Shown: positions 37,864 through 47,084, counted from the stretch's first letter. The stretch: 64,000 nt of DNA from Haemophilus parainfluenzae (GCF_003252795.1 NZ_QEPQ01000003.1:400047-464046), one strand, 5' to 3'. Translations and numbers: made by a program. The notes: generated by a model not told the origin, from the sequence alone.

Positions 37864-38390
37864 ATCCAAGACGTAAATCAAGACTCTCGATCATCATCTT
37901 TGTGATTTTAGGTATTTCGATTGCGACAGGTTTGGTGCTTTATGCACTTCGCCAAAATATTGATTTATTTTATACCCCTTCGGAAGTTGTAGAAGGGAAA
38001 GACGGAAATCCTGATCAAAAACCTGAAGTTGGGCAACGTATTCGTGTTGGTGGTATGGTGGTTGAAGGCTCTGTTAGTCGAGATCCGAAAAGTCTCAAAG
38101 TTCGCTTTGATGTGAATGATATTGGTCCATCAATTACAGTTGAATACGAAGGTATTCTGCCGGATCTTTTCCGTGAGGGACAGGGTATTGTTGCGCAAGG
38201 CGTGTTAAAAGAACCAACCTTATTAGAAGCAACAGAAGTGCTTGCTAAACATGATGAAAATTATGTGCCGCCAGAATTAGGTGAGAAAATGCAGAAAATG
38301 CATAAACCAATGGGGGCAGAACTAAAAGGCGAGAGTGAAGCCGATCGTCGTTATAAAGAAACCCAGCAAAAATCGCAAGAAGGTCGCTAA
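37860..38390 (+). CDS. ccmE: Periplasmic heme chaperone CcmE
   Basis: 176 residues: N-terminal anchor helix near 9-29, OB-fold domain, and His131 in [12 protein letters not shown] that binds heme covalently, with the conserved Tyr135. The charged C-terminal tail is flexible in the family. Overlaps ccmD by 4 bases and ccmF by one. Confidence 0.95.
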   Translation: MNPRRKSRLSIIIFVILGISIATGLVLYALRQNIDLFYTPSEVVEGKDGNPDQKPEVGQRIRVGGMVVEGSVSRDPKSLKVRFDVNDIGPSITVEYEGILPDLFREGQGIVAQGVLKEPTLLEATEVLAKHDENYVPPELGEKMQKMHKPMGAELKGESEADRRYKETQQKSQEGR

Positions 38391-40339
38391 TGATTGCTGA
38401 ATTAGGAAATTATGCGCTTGCTTTAAGCCTTGCCGTTTCATTCTTTTTAGCCATTCTCCCATTATGGGGGGCTGAAAAAGGTCATTCTCAACTCATGTCA
38501 TTGGCTCGTCCAATGACTTATGGTTTATTTTTCAGTTTAACCATTGCTTTTGGAGCATTATTTTACCTTTTTGCCGTTAATGATTTTAGTGTGCAATATG
38601 TGGTAAATAACTCTAACAGCAGCTTGCCGATTTATTATCGTTTATCTGCGGTGTGGGGTTCACACGAGGGTTCGTTGTTACTTTGGATTTGGCTATTAAC
38701 CCTTTGGGGGGCAGCGGTTGCCTTATTTAGCAAACACTTACCACAAGAAGCGGTGGCTCGCGTGTTGGGTATTATGGGGATTATTAGCATCGGCTTCTTA
38801 CTCTTCGTATTATTTACCTCAAATCCATTTACCCGTACATTCCCTGACTTCCCAGTAGATGGTAGAGAACTCAACCCAATGTTGCAAGATGTGGGCTTGA
38901 TTTTCCACCCTCCATTACTTTATATGGGATATGTTGGTTTTTCTGTTGCTTTTGCCTTTGCGATCGCATCATTAATGACGGGTAAATTAGACTCCGCTTG
39001 GGCTAGATGGTCACGTCCTTGGACGATCGCTGCTTGGGTATTTTTAACACTCGGGATCGTGCTCGGTTCTTGGTGGGCCTATTATGAGCTAGGCTGGGGC
39101 GGCTGGTGGTTCTGGGATCCAGTAGAAAACTCTTCTTTAATGCCTTGGCTTGCAGGAACCGCATTAATCCACTCTTTAGCGGTTACTGAAAAACGTGGCT
39201 CTTTTAAAGCTTGGACTGTGCTTTTAGCAATCCTTGCTTTCTCACTTTGCTTACTGGGTACGTTCTTAGTTCGTTCCGGTATCTTAGTGTCAGTACACGC
39301 CTTTGCTTCAGATCCTACACGTGGTTTATATATTCTTGCTTATTTGGTTGTGGTAATTGGTGGTTCTTTAACCTTGTACGCTTACAAAGGCAACCAAATT
39401 CGTTCGCGTGATAATGCAGAACGTTATTCTCGTGAAACCTTATTGTTACTAAATAACATCCTATTAATGACCGCACTTTGTGTGGTGTTCTTAGGAACGT
39501 TATTGCCGTTAGTTCACAAACAATTAGGTTTGGGGTCTATTTCGATCGGTGCACCGTTCTTTGATCAGATGTTCTTGATTATTATGACTCCATTTGCCTT
39601 ATTACTGGGTATTGGACCGTTAGTAAAATGGCGTCGTGACCAGCTCTCTGAAATTCGCACACCGGTTGTTGTGAGTGTGATTGTGATGGCGATTACAGGT
39701 TTTGCTTTACCGTATTTCCTACAAAATAAACTCACTGTCAGTGCTGTGCTTGGCACTATGATGTCCGTCATTATTGTGTTACTCAGTCTCTATGAAATGA
39801 AACAACGTGCAACACACCGTGAATCGTTCTTTAAAGGTATGACCAAACTTTCCCGTTCCCATTGGGGGATGATTTTGGCTCACCTCGGTGTGGCGATGAC
39901 GGTTTGGGGAATTGCCTTTAGCCAAAACTTTAGTGTAGAACGTGATGTGCGAATGGCCGTGGGCGATACGGTACAGATTGCTAACTATGACTTCAAATTT
40001 GCAGGCGTGAGTGACGCAAATGGTCCTAACTATATGGGCGGTAAAGCACAAATTGATATTTCAAAAGCGGGTAAACCGGAAGCAACATTATTTGCCGAAA
40101 AACGCTTTTATACCGTCAGTAAAATGCCAATGACGGAAGCGGCAATTAATTGGGGCTTTACTCGCGATCTTTATGTTGCCTTGGGCGAAAAAATAGATGA
40201 TAACTCATGGGCGCTACGCCTTTACTATAAACCGTTTATCCGCTGGATTTGGATTGGTGGCTTGTTTATGGCGCTAGGTGGCTTGCTCTGTATGTTTGAC
40301 CGTCGTTATCGTTTTAGTCGTTTGGTAAAACAGTCTTAA
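38390..40339 (+). CDS. ccmF: Heme lyase subunit CcmF
   Basis: 649-residue membrane protein with many helices and the WWD motif GWGGWWFWDPVENSS near 236-250, plus conserved histidines near GSHEGS and PLVHK. With CcmH and CcmI it attaches heme to apocytochromes. An uptake signal (39470-39478) reads Thr-Ala-Leu. A short GC-rich hairpin follows before ccmG. Confidence 0.96.
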   Translation: MIAELGNYALALSLAVSFFLAILPLWGAEKGHSQLMSLARPMTYGLFFSLTIAFGALFYLFAVNDFSVQYVVNNSNSSLPIYYRLSAVWGSHEGSLLLWIWLLTLWGAAVALFSKHLPQEAVARVLGIMGIISIGFLLFVLFTSNPFTRTFPDFPVDGRELNPMLQDVGLIFHPPLLYMGYVGFSVAFAFAIASLMTGKLDSAWARWSRPWTIAAWVFLTLGIVLGSWWAYYELGWGGWWFWDPVENSSLMPWLAGTALIHSLAVTEKRGSFKAWTVLLAILAFSLCLLGTFLVRSGILVSVHAFASDPTRGLYILAYLVVVIGGSLTLYAYKGNQIRSRDNAERYSRETLLLLNNILLMTALCVVFLGTLLPLVHKQLGLGSISIGAPFFDQMFLIIMTPFALLLGIGPLVKWRRDQLSEIRTPVVVSVIVMAITGFALPYFLQNKLTVSAVLGTMMSVIIVLLSLYEMKQRATHRESFFKGMTKLSRSHWGMILAHLGVAMTVWGIAFSQNFSVERDVRMAVGDTVQIANYDFKFAGVSDANGPNYMGGKAQIDISKAGKPEATLFAEKRFYTVSKMPMTEAAINWGFTRDLYVALGEKIDDNSWALRLYYKPFIRWIWIGGLFMALGGLLCMFDRRYRFSRLVKQS

Positions 40340-40347
40340 TTGTAATA

Positions 40348-40364
40348 AGGGGCCTATTGCCCCT
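40348..40364 (+). other. Intercistronic hairpin between ccmF and ccmG
   Basis: AGGGGC-N5-GCCCCT, 6-bp stem without a T-run. Not a terminator of the usual kind; the operon evidently continues. Confidence 0.4.
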
Positions 40365-40391
40365 AGAAATAGATGTAAAATTGATAGTGTT

Positions 40392-40937
40392 ATGAATAAA
40401 AAACTACTTATCCCACTTATTGTTTTTCTTGCCGTGGCGGCAGCTTTTTTAGTTCAGCTAGGACGCAATGCGCAAGGTGATGATCCAAAAGCGTTAGAAT
40501 CTGCTCTTGTGGGGAAACCTGTGCCACAGAAAACATTAACGGATTTATTGGAAAATAAAACCTACGGTAATGAAATTTTCCAACAAGGTAAACCGATTCT
40601 CTTGAATGTGTGGGCGACTTGGTGTCCAACTTGTTATGCAGAGCATCAATATTTGAATCAATTGGCTAAACAAGGCGTAACAATCATTGGTATCGACTAT
40701 AAAGATGAATCACCAAAAGCTGTAAAATGGCTAAAAGATTTAGGCAATCCTTATAGTCTTGTGCTTAAAGATGAAAAAGGTTCTTTTGCATTAGATTTGG
40801 GTGTTTACGGCGCCCCGGAAACATTTATCGTGGATGGTAAAGGCGTGATTCATTATCGCTTAGCGGGTGATGTGAATGAACGCGTTTGGAATGAGACCTT
40901 AAAACCGATTTATGACAAACTCGCGGAGAAACCATAA
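40392..40937 (+). CDS. ccmG: Thiol:disulfide interchange protein CcmG/DsbE
   Basis: 181-residue membrane-anchored periplasmic thioredoxin-like protein with the active site WATWCPTC near 74-81 and cis-proline segment YGAPETF. It reduces the heme-binding cysteines of apocytochromes. The N-terminal hydrophobic helix (about 4-21) is an uncleaved anchor. Overlaps ccmH by one base. Confidence 0.95.
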   Translation: MNKKLLIPLIVFLAVAAAFLVQLGRNAQGDDPKALESALVGKPVPQKTLTDLLENKTYGNEIFQQGKPILLNVWATWCPTCYAEHQYLNQLAKQGVTIIGIDYKDESPKAVKWLKDLGNPYSLVLKDEKGSFALDLGVYGAPETFIVDGKGVIHYRLAGDVNERVWNETLKPIYDKLAEKP

Positions 40938-41401
40938 TGAAAAAATCATGGCTTTTTTTAACCGCACTTTTTGTGAGTATCTCAGCGACAGCCTCTATTG
41001 ATGCATTGAATTTTGCCTCATCGGAGCAAGAAAAGGACTATCATCAATTAACACAAGAATTGCGTTGTCCTCAATGTCAAAATAACAATATTGCTGATTC
41101 GAATGCAACCATTGCAGTAGATATGCGTGGTAAAGTGTTTGAGCTGTTACAAGAAGGTAAAAATCGAAATGAAGTGGTGGATTATATGATCCAACGCTAT
41201 GGCAATTTCGTGACTTATGATCCACCAATGACGATGTCAACAATCGTTCTATGGATTGCTCCAATTTTGTTAGTGTTGATTGGCATTCTATTTGTATTTA
41301 AACGTAAATCTAAAAGCCCAAGTGCGGTCAATTCTGACGCGATTTTAAATGATGAAGAGAATGCACGTTTATCGGCTTTACTCAAAGAAAAGGATAAATA
41401 A
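40937..41401 (+). CDS. ccmH: Cytochrome c-type biogenesis protein CcmH
   Basis: 154 residues: signal peptide (about 1-20), periplasmic three-helix domain with redox pair RCPQCQNNNI near 43-52 and a C-terminal membrane helix near 99-117. Here CcmH is separate from CcmI, while E. coli has them fused. An inverted uptake signal lies in the signal-peptide code (40961-40969, Thr-Ala-Leu) and another near the C-terminus (41320-41328, Ser-Ala-Val). Confidence 0.94.
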   Translation: MKKSWLFLTALFVSISATASIDALNFASSEQEKDYHQLTQELRCPQCQNNNIADSNATIAVDMRGKVFELLQEGKNRNEVVDYMIQRYGNFVTYDPPMTMSTIVLWIAPILLVLIGILFVFKRKSKSPSAVNSDAILNDEENARLSALLKEKDK

Positions 41402-42318
41402 TGAATTTTGCATTAAGTATTATTGCGCTCACTTTAGTCGTGGCATTGATTTGTTTTTATCCCTTGTTACGTTCTGTTAAAGCTAAAGAAGATAAAAAGC
41501 GTGATGAATTAAATAAAGCGTTATATTTTTCTCGTTTGCAAGAGATTGAGCAAGATAATCAACAGGGTTTAGTTGAAAATGTTGAACAACTCAAGCAAGA
41601 GCTACAAAAAACATTATTGGAAGATATTCCTCAAAAAGAGACTCAAACCATCGATAAAAATGCTAAAAATTACGGTAAGTTGTGGTTTGTTTCTGGTTTA
41701 TTAGGTTTGGCCATTATTGCTGGTGCGGCTTATTTCCCTCTGGGTTCTTGGAAAGCCGAAGATATGATGGAAAAGACATTGGCAAAATTACCTTATTTCT
41801 TTGAACGGATCAAAGAAGAAGACACAAACCCAATGACAGATGCAGAAATGCAGCAATTTTCGACCGCACTTCGTTTGGATTTACAAAAAACACCAAAGGA
41901 TGCTAAAAAATGGTGGTTGTTAGGTCAGGTAGGGATGAATTTAGGTAATGGAAAATTAGCCTTTGATAGTTATCAACAAGCGAATAAACTTGAGCCGGAT
42001 AATTTAGATTATAAGCTTTCTTATGCGCGTATGTTAATGTCTTCTGAAGATCAAACGGATAAACTGAAAGGTAATCAGCTTTTACGCGAGATTATTCGTC
42101 AAGATCATTCTAATCCTGAAGCATTAAGTTTACTTGCTTTCAGTTATTTTGAAGGTGAGGATTATAAAATGGCAGCCGTTACCTGGGCAATGATGCTACG
42201 TTTATTGGAACCAGATGATCCTCGCGTGCCAATGCTTGAAAAGAGTATTCGTGCGGCACGTGATGCTCTTGCTTTACAGGAAGAAGAAAAAGCAAAAAGT
42301 GTCACACCGGAGAAATAA
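41401..42318 (+). CDS. ccmI: Cytochrome c-type biogenesis protein CcmI
   Basis: 305 residues: N-terminal helix (about 1-22), cytoplasmic coiled-coil loop, second helix near 97-113, then periplasmic TPR repeats (WWLLGQVGMNLGNGKLAFDSYQ and following) that bind apocytochrome C-termini. It overlaps ccmH and the following VOC gene by one base each, so the operon continues into the latter. Confidence 0.9.
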   Translation: MNFALSIIALTLVVALICFYPLLRSVKAKEDKKRDELNKALYFSRLQEIEQDNQQGLVENVEQLKQELQKTLLEDIPQKETQTIDKNAKNYGKLWFVSGLLGLAIIAGAAYFPLGSWKAEDMMEKTLAKLPYFFERIKEEDTNPMTDAEMQQFSTALRLDLQKTPKDAKKWWLLGQVGMNLGNGKLAFDSYQQANKLEPDNLDYKLSYARMLMSSEDQTDKLKGNQLLREIIRQDHSNPEALSLLAFSYFEGEDYKMAAVTWAMMLRLLEPDDPRVPMLEKSIRAARDALALQEEEKAKSVTPEK

Positions 42319-42716
42319 TGAAACCTCAATTATTAGGTTTTCACCATATTGCAATTATTGCTTCGAACTATGCTCGTTCGAAGCATTTTTATATGGAGAT
42401 TTTAGGGGCAAAACAGTTAAATGAAACTTATCGTGAAGAGCGAGATAGTTATAAATTAGATTTAAGTTTTCCTGATGGGAGTCAAATAGAGCTATTTTCT
42501 TTCCCAAATCCGCCTCAAAGAGTAACTAGCCCTGAAGCCTGTGGTTTACGGCATTTGGCATTCAAAGTAGAAAATATTGATGAGTATGTCGCTTATCTTT
42601 TTGAAAATAGCATTGATAGTGAACCAATTAGGGTTGATGAATTAACGGGAATGAAGTACACTTTCTTTAGAGACCCAGATTATTTACCTATTGAGTTATA
42701 CGAAAATAATTATTAA
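42318..42716 (+). CDS. yaeR: YaeR-like VOC-family protein (glyoxalase/dioxygenase fold)
   Basis: 132-residue vicinal-oxygen-chelate protein with two beta-alpha-beta-beta-beta modules: GFHHIAIIASNYARSKHFY at the start and GLRHLAFKVENID and DPDYLPIELYE later, which give the His/Glu metal ligands of the fold. The close pattern match is to E. coli YaeR, whose function is not established; annotation as lactoylglutathione lyase would be an overcall. It is translationally linked to ccmI. Confidence 0.85.
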   Translation: MKPQLLGFHHIAIIASNYARSKHFYMEILGAKQLNETYREERDSYKLDLSFPDGSQIELFSFPNPPQRVTSPEACGLRHLAFKVENIDEYVAYLFENSIDSEPIRVDELTGMKYTFFRDPDYLPIELYENNY

Positions 42717-42735
42717 CGTAGAAAATCAAATTATT

Positions 42736-43329
42736 ATGAGTCATATTAAGAAAAAAATTGGGATTTACTCTTTTTGTATTTTAGCATCGTCAGTTGTTTT
42801 AGCCGAAGGTAGTAGTGTTGTATATGCAACAAAGGTAAAAACGCCTGAAAATAATCTTTCAGTTAATGTTTCTGAAAGTAATATTTCTGAAACAGTGAAA
42901 TATATTGATGGAAAAGGGCAAAGAAGTTTAGATCCTAAATCTGAAAAAGATATGGAAGAGCTTGCTAATAGTGTTGAATTTGAAGTATATAAATTTAACG
43001 AAGTTGCGGCATCCAAAACAACGTTTCTTTCACCAGCGGGAATCTGTAGCGGTTTTAAAAGTACAGATGGTGTAGATGTAACAAATTCTAGTAATTATTA
43101 CATTAAGCCAAATGATGCCAGTGAATATTATGGAAGCGTGTTAGGGGCAACAATTTATAAACAGAGCGAAACGAAAACTTCGCAGTATGTGCCTGTTTAT
43201 GCAATAAAGAATGCCAATGTAGCGAAATACATTGAAAATAACGAAGATCCGAATGTTAGAAGAAAAGCGAACGAACGGATCAAAGAAGGCAGAGAAACAC
43301 TTAATAAAGTGGTTTGTAACAAAAGGTAA
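42736..43329 (+). CDS. Exported protein of unknown function
   Basis: I do not recognise this 197-residue protein. From the ATG at 42736 it begins MSHIKKKIGIYSFCILASS, a basic start followed by a hydrophobic core typical of a Sec signal peptide, with cleavage probably near VLA or EGS (about 23-26). The mature part is rich in Ser, Asn and Lys and has two cysteines, in PAGICSGF and near the end in KVVCNKR, that could form one disulfide. No ribosome site is clear. It is followed 5 bases later by a lipoprotein gene, so the two likely act together at the envelope. Confidence 0.7.
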   Translation: MSHIKKKIGIYSFCILASSVVLAEGSSVVYATKVKTPENNLSVNVSESNISETVKYIDGKGQRSLDPKSEKDMEELANSVEFEVYKFNEVAASKTTFLSPAGICSGFKSTDGVDVTNSSNYYIKPNDASEYYGSVLGATIYKQSETKTSQYVPVYAIKNANVAKYIENNEDPNVRRKANERIKEGRETLNKVVCNKR

Positions 43330-43334
43330 AATTT

Positions 43335-43631
43335 ATGAAAAAATTAATCTCTATTGCAGCGTTAGCTGTTTTAACTGCGTGTACTGCACCTCAGGAAGCT
43401 TCAAGTATTGGTAATGGCGCAGCTGCGTATGATATGAATACTGTACAAGATTATAATGCTCGAGTAACAAGTGGTAATACTGTTACTGCTCGAGAAAAAG
43501 CGAGAGTCGAACAAAGAGATAGCGTTCCAAATGAAGTGAATGCAAGCGATCATCGTCCAAAAATGACAGGCTATTCTCGTTATCCAGTGGCCATTATGCC
43601 GGCATTTGGCTATTGTCACCATTGCTGGTAA
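43335..43631 (+). CDS. Small lipoprotein of unknown function
   Basis: 98-residue predicted lipoprotein: MKKLISIAALAVLTACTAP contains the lipobox LTAC with Cys16 as the lipid-modified residue. The mature protein is short, polar, and ends FGYCHHCW, a Cys-His-His-Cys group that could bind metal or heme. AAAGG precedes the ATG. It sits directly after the unknown exported protein gene and ends at a terminator. I recognise no family. Confidence 0.72.
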   Translation: MKKLISIAALAVLTACTAPQEASSIGNGAAAYDMNTVQDYNARVTSGNTVTAREKARVEQRDSVPNEVNASDHRPKMTGYSRYPVAIMPAFGYCHHCW

Positions 43632-43646
43632 TTAAATAAAGAAAAA

Positions 43647-43680
43647 ATAACCGCGCTTGAAAAAGTGCGGTTATTTTTTT
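43647..43680. terminator. Bidirectional terminator including an uptake signal
   Basis: AAAAAATAACCGCGCTT pairs with AAGTGCGGTTATTTTTT across a short loop, with one mismatch. The right arm is an exact uptake signal (43663-43671), the left a one-base variant. Lies between convergent genes (lipoprotein and hda). Confidence 0.88.
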
Positions 43681-43686
43681 GCTTGT

Positions 43687-44382
43687 TTATAAGCCTAAAA
43701 TTGATTTCACAAAAGGAATCGTCAGATTTCGTTTGGCTTGTAGTGAGGCTTCATCGAGTTTTACTAATGCTTCTTTTAGTGTCGCCATATCACGATCTAA
43801 ACGCGTGAATATAAAATTGGCAGTATCATCTGAAAGTATGATACCTCGTTGATGGGCATTCTGTTTCAATACTGCAAATTTTTGTTCATCGCTGAGTGGA
43901 ATCAATTGATAACTTTCTCCCCATTTTAAGCGAGAAGCAAGATCCGGTAATTTAACGGGTAGGGCAGTTGGAGATTGATCGGCACTGACAACTAATAAGG
44001 TTTTACCATTAGCCTTAATGCGATTAAAAAGATCAAATAAGGCAATTTCCCATTCTGAATTTCCAATAATTGTTTGCAAATCGTCTAAGCAAACCAGTTC
44101 TTGTTGTTCTAAATTCTCAAAAACCACCGTGGAAAAATATTGTGATTTACTCAGTGGGACATAGATGGCACTTCGTTGTTGCTGAATATATTCATTACAA
44201 AGTGCGCGCAAAAGATGGGTTTTCCCAACGCTTTGGCTGCCCCAAAGGTAGAAGAATTGTTGTTGTAAATCAGTCATGTTTTGACGTAAAGAATTAAGCA
44301 ATAATGCATTATTATCGCTATAAAAATTCTCAAGCGTTTCATCATCAATTTGATGAATAGGTAAAGAAAGTTGCTGATTCAC
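43687..44382 (-). CDS. hda: DnaA regulatory inactivator Hda
   Basis: AAA+ protein that, bound to the DNA-loaded clamp, promotes hydrolysis of ATP-DnaA after initiation. 231 residues, beginning MNQQLSLPIHQ with the clamp-binding QLSLP motif at 4-8. The nucleotide site is GSQSVGKTH near 49-57, with LVCLDDLQTI as Walker B and ASRLKWG as the arginine-finger region. Both partners, dnaA and dnaN, are in this window. It follows upp and uraA, the E. coli order. Confidence 0.94.
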   Translation of the reverse strand: MNQQLSLPIHQIDDETLENFYSDNNALLLNSLRQNMTDLQQQFFYLWGSQSVGKTHLLRALCNEYIQQQRSAIYVPLSKSQYFSTVVFENLEQQELVCLDDLQTIIGNSEWEIALFDLFNRIKANGKTLLVVSADQSPTALPVKLPDLASRLKWGESYQLIPLSDEQKFAVLKQNAHQRGIILSDDTANFIFTRLDRDMATLKEALVKLDEASLQAKRNLTIPFVKSILGL

Positions 44383-44400
44383 GGATTAACGAGTTGATTT

Positions 44401-44439
44401 AAAATAAAAAGAAAGGGCTAAATTTTCATTTAACCCTTT
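44401..44439 (-). terminator. Probable terminator after uraA
   Basis: AAAGGG-C-TAAAT and ATTTA-A-CCCTTT arms (44412-44439) pair with one mismatch; read on the minus strand a T-rich run follows. Confidence 0.65.
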
Positions 44440-44452
44440 TGTTTGGGAAGTT

Positions 44453-45700
44453 TTATTCTACTTCATTTTTTGCTTTTGGCAAAATCAAGTTCAGTACAAT
44501 GGCAACGATGGCACAAAGGCTAATTCCTTTTAGGGAAACAACATCGCCTACGTTGACAAACATATTACCGATACCGAAAGTCATAACTACCGAAATGATA
44601 CAAAGGTTGCGAGGTTCGGTCACATCTACTTTACCTTTAATTAAGGTGCTCATCCCGACAACAGCAATAGAACCGAATACCAACATCATAATGCCACCCA
44701 TTACGATGGTTGGAATTGTAGAAAGGAATGCGCCTACTTTACCACAGAAGGAAATCGCAATTGCCCATACTGCCGCCCAAGTCATAATATTTGGATTAAA
44801 GTTGCGAGTGAGCATTACAGCACCGGTTACTTCTGCATAAGTAGTATTCGGTGGACCACCTACTAATGACGCTGCAGCAGTTGCCACACCATCGCCTAAT
44901 AGGGTGCGATGTAAGCCTGGTTTTTTAAGGAAATCTTTACCTGTTACAGAACTGATTGCCATAATACCACCCACGTGTTCAACGGCTGGTGCAATAGCAA
45001 TTGGTAGCATATAAAGAATCGCTTCTAGATTAAATTCTGGTTTGGTTAACTCAGGTAATTCAAACCATTTTGCATCTAAAACAGGTTGGAAGTTAATTAA
45101 TCCTAGGAATAAACAAACCACATAGCCAGCAACGATACCAAACATAATTGGAATCAGTTTCATCATACCTTTAGCAAATACCGCAACAGAAAGGGTAGTG
45201 ACTAAGGTGATCATCGAAACTAATACCGAATGCTCATAGCTATATGTGCTGTTTTTACCTAATGCCATATCAACAGCAACAGGTGCAAGCCCCATACCAA
45301 TAATGATAATTACGGGACCCACAACAACAGGCGGGAAGATGCGTTCGAGCGCAGCACTACCACGTAATTTCACTAAGGTTGATAGCGCGAAATAGACGAA
45401 GCCTGCGCAAGCAAGTCCCCCCATTGTGGTTGGAATGCCCCAAGTTTGTACGCCATATTGAATAGGCGCAATAAAGGCAAAAGAGGAGGCTAAGAAAATA
45501 GGAACCTGTTTACCGGTACAAAGTTGGAAAAGTAGTGTACCGATACCTGCGGTTAGAAGGGCTGTATTAGAATTTAATCCGGTGATTAAGGGAACTAATA
45601 CTAAGGCGCCAAAGGCCACAAATAACATCTGTAAACCGACAAACGCTTGTTTGCCCATGCTTTGCACCTCAACAGGTGCGGTTGTAGTTTGATTACTCAT
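44453..45700 (-). CDS. uraA: Uracil permease (NCS2 family)
   Basis: Proton-coupled uracil importer in the inner membrane. 415 residues with about 14 helices and NCS2 motifs: the conserved Glu in APAVEHVGG and the GGPPNTTYAEV segment near 280. Follows upp, so uracil taken up is converted to UMP by the product of the upstream gene. An uptake signal and a terminator lie between upp and uraA. Confidence 0.95.
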   Translation of the reverse strand: MSNQTTTAPVEVQSMGKQAFVGLQMLFVAFGALVLVPLITGLNSNTALLTAGIGTLLFQLCTGKQVPIFLASSFAFIAPIQYGVQTWGIPTTMGGLACAGFVYFALSTLVKLRGSAALERIFPPVVVGPVIIIIGMGLAPVAVDMALGKNSTYSYEHSVLVSMITLVTTLSVAVFAKGMMKLIPIMFGIVAGYVVCLFLGLINFQPVLDAKWFELPELTKPEFNLEAILYMLPIAIAPAVEHVGGIMAISSVTGKDFLKKPGLHRTLLGDGVATAAASLVGGPPNTTYAEVTGAVMLTRNFNPNIMTWAAVWAIAISFCGKVGAFLSTIPTIVMGGIMMLVFGSIAVVGMSTLIKGKVDVTEPRNLCIISVVMTFGIGNMFVNVGDVVSLKGISLCAIVAIVLNLILPKAKNEVE

Positions 45701-45780
45701 TTAGTTTCAACTCTCGGTTTGAATTAACTGAAAGTGCGGTCGGTTTTAATGCTTTTTTAGCTTTTGTGTTTTCACGCACG

Positions 45781-45808
45781 GAAAAAAGACGGCCATAAAT
45801 GCCGTCTT
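45781..45808 (-). terminator. Terminator between upp and uraA
   Basis: AAGACGGC (45786-45793), 7-base loop, GCCGTCTT (45801-45808); on the minus strand six Ts follow. Placed between upp and uraA, it may give partial read-through or separate transcription. Confidence 0.82.
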
Positions 45809-45820
45809 ATTAAAAGGGAA

Positions 45821-46447
45821 TTATTTCGTCCCAAAAATCTTATCGCCTGCATCACCCAAGCCTGGAATGATGTAGCCTTGTTCATTTAAGTGATCATCAA
45901 TCGATGCACAATAAAGTTCGATATCTGGATGTGCTTTTTCTAATGCTTTGATCCCTTCTGGTGCTGCTACTAATACTAATACTTTGATATGTTGGCAACC
46001 TTTTGCTTTTAATAGATCAATTGTAGAGATCATTGAACCACCCGTTGCAAGCATTGGGTCTACAACGATAGCTAAACGTTCTTCTAAATCGCTCGCGAGT
46101 TTTTGGAAATAAGGGACGGGTTCAAGGGTTTCTTCATTACGATAAATCCCAACCACACTGATACGAGCACTTGGAACATGTTCTAATACACCGTCCATCA
46201 TGCCTAGGCCAGCACGTAAAATTGGTACAACAGTGACTTTTTTACCTTTGATACGTTCAATTTCAACTGGGCCATTCCAACCTTCGATAATCACTTTTTC
46301 TGTTTCAAGATCGGCAGTGGCTTCATAGGTAAGTAAGCTGCCAACTTCAGTGGCAAGTTCACGGAATTTTTTGGTATCAATATCAGCTTCGCGCATCACG
46401 CCTAATTTATGTTTAACAAGCGGATGTTTAACTTCAACAAGTTTCAT
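45821..46447 (-). CDS. upp: Uracil phosphoribosyltransferase
   Basis: Salvage enzyme making UMP from uracil and PRPP. The 208-residue length equals the E. coli protein. The PRPP-binding loop [12 protein letters not shown] near 126-137 and the uracil-binding C-terminal [17 protein letters not shown] are present. AGGGAG is upstream of the ATG. Located before uraA. Confidence 0.96.
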   Translation of the reverse strand: MKLVEVKHPLVKHKLGVMREADIDTKKFRELATEVGSLLTYEATADLETEKVIIEGWNGPVEIERIKGKKVTVVPILRAGLGMMDGVLEHVPSARISVVGIYRNEETLEPVPYFQKLASDLEERLAIVVDPMLATGGSMISTIDLLKAKGCQHIKVLVLVAAPEGIKALEKAHPDIELYCASIDDHLNEQGYIIPGLGDAGDKIFGTK

Positions 46448-46568
46448 CTTTTTTCTCCCTTTTAAAAAACAAATCGGAGAATTCTATATCAGAAATATTG
46501 AATTTCCTAGTGTTTTTATTATGACAGTTCGGTATAAAAACGGTGATAAAATTGACCGCACTTTGATA

Positions 46569-46907
46569 TTAAATACATCCACCACAGCTACCACAGCGCC
46601 AGTCTTCTTTATTCACCGCTTGATAGAATGCTCGCATGGTTTCTTCTTCTAAAGGGATATTGTGCTCGATAAAAACATCAGAAAGCAAATCGATGTTTTC
46701 CACAATCCAATCATCTTCCATTAAGCCTTCTCGGTAAAGTTCATCTTCGGGATCCATGAAATTATAAATATTATTTGTTCCCATATCTTTATCTCGACGT
46801 TCAATTGGCAGTACCACAGGTAAACCGAGATAAGTAATATCCCAATGACCTAGACATAGCGTATTGCCTTTTGATGACCAACTAGCGTTGAATGGATTGT
46901 CACTCAT
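46569..46907 (-). CDS. Small acidic protein with C-terminal Cys cluster, function unknown
   Basis: 112 residues I cannot assign. It is acidic, predicted cytoplasmic, without signal or membrane segments, and ends WRCGSCGGCI, three cysteines in eight residues that may bind metal or an iron-sulfur centre. A perfect FNR site (46994-47007) lies upstream at a distance suited to activation, with a TATGAT -10 between them. The neighbour norB handles nitric oxide. An anaerobic or nitrosative role is an inference from context only. Confidence 0.75.
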   Translation of the reverse strand: MSDNPFNASWSSKGNTLCLGHWDITYLGLPVVLPIERRDKDMGTNNIYNFMDPEDELYREGLMEDDWIVENIDLLSDVFIEHNIPLEEETMRAFYQAVNKEDWRCGSCGGCI

Positions 46908-46967
46908 GTTGAAATGTTATAAGAAAAGTTTAAAAGTGTAGAAAGTATAGATCTAAAGACGAATTTA

Positions 46968-46973
46968 ATCATA
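46968..46973 (-). promoter_or_regulatory. -10 element of the unknown gene at 46569-46907
   Basis: Reads TATGAT on the minus strand; predicted start near 46961, which places the FNR site centre about 40 bases upstream. Confidence 0.5.
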
Positions 46974-46993
46974 CTTAAAAGAAGGTAAATGAT

Positions 46994-47007
46994 TTGATAG
47001 AGATCAA
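46994..47007. promoter_or_regulatory. Perfect FNR binding site
   Basis: TTGAT-AGAG-ATCAA matches the FNR consensus at all ten positions. It overlaps the first base of an uptake signal (47007-47015) and lies 87-100 bases upstream of the start of the minus-strand gene 46569-46907. Confidence 0.75.
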
Positions 47008-47044
47008 AGTGCGGTCAGAAAATTTAATGGATTTTTTATAAATA

Positions 47045-47071
47045 AAAAGCGGCTAATGCTTAGCCGCTTTT
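47045..47071 (-). terminator. Terminator after norB
   Basis: AAAAGCGGCTAA (47045-47056), 3-base loop, TTAGCCGCTTTT (47060-47071); a T-rich run follows on the minus strand. Confidence 0.88.
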
Positions 47072-47084
47072 GCATTATTATTAA

